A DNA stretch of 64,000 nucleotides from JAOTVV01 sp039591075 (GTDB taxonomy: Bacteria; Gemmatimonadota; Gemmatimonadetes; Gemmatimonadales; GWC2-71-9). The stretch spans positions 1-64,000 of the forward strand of contig JBDHEI010000021.1 of the NCBI GenBank assembly GCA_039591075.1. The letters are read 5' to 3'. Below are positions 62,417 to 64,000 of this stretch, in pieces. Position 1 is the first letter of the stretch, and each line of letters opens with the position of its first letter. The position numbers and the translations under genes are program-made. A model generated the notes under the pieces. The model made no database searches. It saw only the letters and a list, made by a program, of their open reading frames with translations, and was not told the DNA's origin.

Positions 62417-62443
62417 GTCGACACCCTCGCACTACCGTCTCGC
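62417..62443. repeat. 27-nt dispersed repeat, second copy
   Basis: GTCGACACCCTCGCACTACC then GTCTCGC, 24 of 27 identical to 57530-57556. Directly follows the integrase fragment. Confidence 0.6.
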
Positions 62444-62464
62444 ACCCTACTGTGCCCCACCGAA

Positions 62465-62494
62465 AGCCCCGAACGCCGCGTGATGCTCGGGGCT
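62465..62494. repeat. 30-nt hairpin repeat, copy 5
   Basis: AGCCCCGAACG, loop CCGCGTGA, TGCTCGGGGCT. 58 nt downstream of the stop at 62552. Same orientation as all other copies. Confidence 0.85.
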
Positions 62495-62551
62495 GAGACG
62501 ACACCGCCCGGCGCGAGACCGGGCGGTGGAAAGCACGAGTGCAATAGGTTT

Positions 62552-62890
62552 CTACTTCACGTAGATATGGCCGAAAAAGTCGTTCTCGTCTGTTCCAACT
62601 GTCTCCCGAAACTCCACCTTGTCGACCGGTAGACTGAGCACGACTCCGAAGAAGAACGCTTGGTCTATCGGCGGGTCCTCGGTCAGCGTCACGATCTCGG
62701 TATCACCCGCCTTAAACGTGAGGGTGAACTGCGAGTCCTGGGGGCCGAAGGGCGGGCAACTACCTACGGTGCCGATTGCAAATCCGTCCTGCATCCAAAT
62801 GCCAAACGCGGTCACGGGTGTGAAGAACGTGACATTGATGTTCTCAGCACCGGACACGCCGAACTCATATCCGGGGAGGACGGGCGCCAG
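62552..62890 (-). pseudogene. C-terminal fragment of a secreted beta-sandwich protein
   Basis: About 100 residues beginning in mid-domain: YEFGVSGAENINVTFFTPV, then FGIWM and KVEFRETVGTDEN, ending GHIYVK. This is the usual pattern of PEP-CTERM-type or similar beta-sandwich secreted proteins. There is no signal or proper start; its 5' end is fused in a different frame to the 3' end of the PD40 lipoprotein gene. Confidence 0.5.
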
Positions 62891-63777
62891 GAGTCGAGGA
62901 CATCCAACCCGACGCTATACGTGAGGCGCACGAGACCCGTGCCGTCCGCGTCCATCATGTAGATCTCGTCATCGCCGTCGCGGTCGCTCGTGAACCCGAT
63001 CCGCTGTCCGTCGGGAGACCACACCGAATACCGATCCTCCGCTGGATCATGCGTGAGTTGCGTCTCGTTCGTGCCGTCCGCGTTGATCACATAGATGTCG
63101 TAGTTACCATTGCGATATGCGTCAAACGCGATCCTGGAGCCGTCTGGCGACCACGCCACGCTGCGCCCTTCGAAAGCAGTGTTGTTCGTGAGCCGGACGA
63201 CGTCCGTCCCGTCCGCCCGCATGACGTAGATTTCTCGGTTCCCTGCGCGCTCCGAAGCAAATGCGATTCTCGAACCGTCGGGCGACCAGGCACCGCCGAT
63301 GTCAGTTTCGGGGTTCCAGGTGAGTCGGGTCGGGTTCGTTCCGTCTGCGCGCATCACGTACAGTTCGAGATTGCCGTCCCGATCGGACGTGAACAGCATC
63401 TGCGAGCAGTCAGGCGACCAGCGGGGAAAACCGTCACGCGCGGCATTGTTGGTGAGCTGCAGCAGCCGCCGCCTACCACCGGTGATCATGTCGAATACCT
63501 CGTAGTCGCCATCGCGGTCCGACATGAACGCGATCTTCCATCCATAGCCGTCGGGGTACCAATGGGCGCTCTGATCAACGGCAGGATGCGTGGGCAGGGG
63601 GATCGGAGCGGAGCCATCCTCCTCCATCATGAAGAGGTTGAGATTCCCGTCCCTCCCTGACGTGAACAGGATGCGGCTGTCACCGGGCGAGAATGGCCCG
63701 TCGAACGGATCGCCACTGCACGAGGTGGACAAGAGGAAGAGCCAAGAAGCGGCGAGGAGGCATCTCGTGAGCCGCAT
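62812..63777 (-). CDS. TolB-like PD40 beta-propeller lipoprotein, 3' end altered
   Basis: 321 residues from the ATG at 63777: lipobox LSTSC near 19, then at least six WD40-like PD40 repeats (SPDGSRIAFASERAGNREIYVM type, cut to 20 here as SPDGSRIAFASERAGNREIY). The normal repeat text ends near LDSWRPSSPD; the last 20 residues (from about 62870 down) are out of keeping and lie over the fragment at 62552, so the gene was probably cut and refused. Periplasmic, function unknown. Confidence 0.85.
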   Translation of the reverse strand: MRLTRCLLAASWLFLLSTSCSGDPFDGPFSPGDSRILFTSGRDGNLNLFMMEEDGSAPIPLPTHPAVDQSAHWYPDGYGWKIAFMSDRDGDYEVFDMITGGRRRLLQLTNNAARDGFPRWSPDCSQMLFTSDRDGNLELYVMRADGTNPTRLTWNPETDIGGAWSPDGSRIAFASERAGNREIYVMRADGTDVVRLTNNTAFEGRSVAWSPDGSRIAFDAYRNGNYDIYVINADGTNETQLTHDPAEDRYSVWSPDGQRIGFTSDRDGDDEIYMMDADGTGLVRLTYSVGLDVLDSWRPSSPDMSSACPVLRTSMSRSSHP

Positions 63778-63872
63778 GATGCAACGTCCCATAGGCGGAT
63801 GTGACCCCGCGAGGCACACGCCAGTGAGCTGTGCGAGAGCTTTCTTGAGCGGATACATCGGATGCATAGTGC

Positions 63873-63935
63873 TTACGGCCTAGTCGATGTGACGGAAGCG
63901 ACGGCGAGGATGCGCAGCATAGTAGGGGGGCGCAT
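63873..63935 (-). CDS. 20-codon frame behind leader C (broken signal peptide or leader peptide)
   Basis: ATG at 63935 has GGGAGG 7 nt upstream, at the end of conserved leader C. It codes MRPPTMLRILAVASVTSTRP then TAA. The start of a signal peptide is suggested; leaders A and B have the same distance to their gene starts. Confidence 0.4.
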   Translation of the reverse strand: MRPPTMLRILAVASVTSTRP

Positions 63936-63941
63936 GACAGA

Positions 63942-64000
63942 CCTCCCTGTGACGGCGAGTGGTACCGGTGACCATCGGCTCTCGTCGTCGGTGGGCGTCC
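63942..64000 (-). promoter_or_regulatory. Conserved gene leader, copy C (runs off the window)
   Basis: Core 63980-64000 is identical to 56152-56172; CGGTACC near 63965 is shared with copy B; ends in GGGAGGT. The window stops inside the element. Confidence 0.6.

Noticed and set aside
55371..62494. Integron attC array
   Set aside because: Gene-end hairpins and tandem units suggested it, but no RYYYAAC/GTTRRRY core pairs are found at the hairpins and no intI is present; the hairpin sequence is nearly constant, whereas attC sites vary.
55371..62494. CRISPR array
   Set aside because: The 30-nt repeats are 0.9-2.7 kb apart with genes between them, and no cas gene is present.

Overview
This 64 kb window comes from a GC-rich bacterium with a Gram-negative-type gene set (MreBCD-RodA-PBP2, TonB-like protein, RseP, many lipoproteins). 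The mix of short EF-Ts, PPDK, a split acyl-CoA carboxylase, multiheme cytochrome, PilT and PD40 lipoproteins fits Gemmatimonadota best, but that placement is inference from gene content; no rRNA gene is present.

Bases 1 to about 42,000 are dense core chromosome, almost all on the minus strand with many ATGA or GTGA stop/start overlaps. In order they hold: the 3' end of ppdK; tmRNA; larB-dus; a divergent ptsN; guaA-lysA-proS-hisS-folC-accD; the cell-shape cluster rodA-mrdA-mreD-mreC-mreB; ald; an M16 peptidase; pnp-rpsO; a divergent Ser/Thr kinase; the run rplM-rpsI-rpsB-tsf-pyrH-frr-cdsA-dxr-rseP (translation, mRNA/lipid precursors, envelope proteolysis); a propionyl-CoA-type carboxylase (pccB, accC, biotin carrier) with an RNA methyltransferase inside it; rpsA-cmk-tyrA; and a TauE/DUF1634/GGDEF group. 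Several sigma-70-like promoters can be read (TTGNNN-17-TAnnnT); those of dus, hisS and the GGDEF gene lie so close to the ATG that leaderless mRNAs are likely.

Bases 42,000 to 55,000 are mixed: a thioesterase, tRNA-Arg(UCG), a frameshifted MORN/YwqK-like lipoprotein, an eight-CxxCH cytochrome lipoprotein, a CAP-domain lipoprotein, two APC transporters (one fused to universal stress domains), PilT with a duplicated N-terminal domain, two small unknown proteins, a PQQ-type sugar dehydrogenase and a 21-bp minisatellite.

Bases 55,000 to 64,000 are an accessory segment. It starts beside a tRNA-Ser-like fragment, contains a tyrosine-recombinase remnant and several gene fragments, and carries five same-orientation copies of a 30-nt hairpin, each 18 to 67 nt downstream of a minus-strand small gene or fragment. 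Three copies of a different conserved leader sit just upstream of start codons. Two complete leader-gene-hairpin units stand in tandem (57,405 to 56,313 and 56,225 to 55,371). This cassette-like layout, without recognisable integron attC sites, is the most unusual structure in the window.
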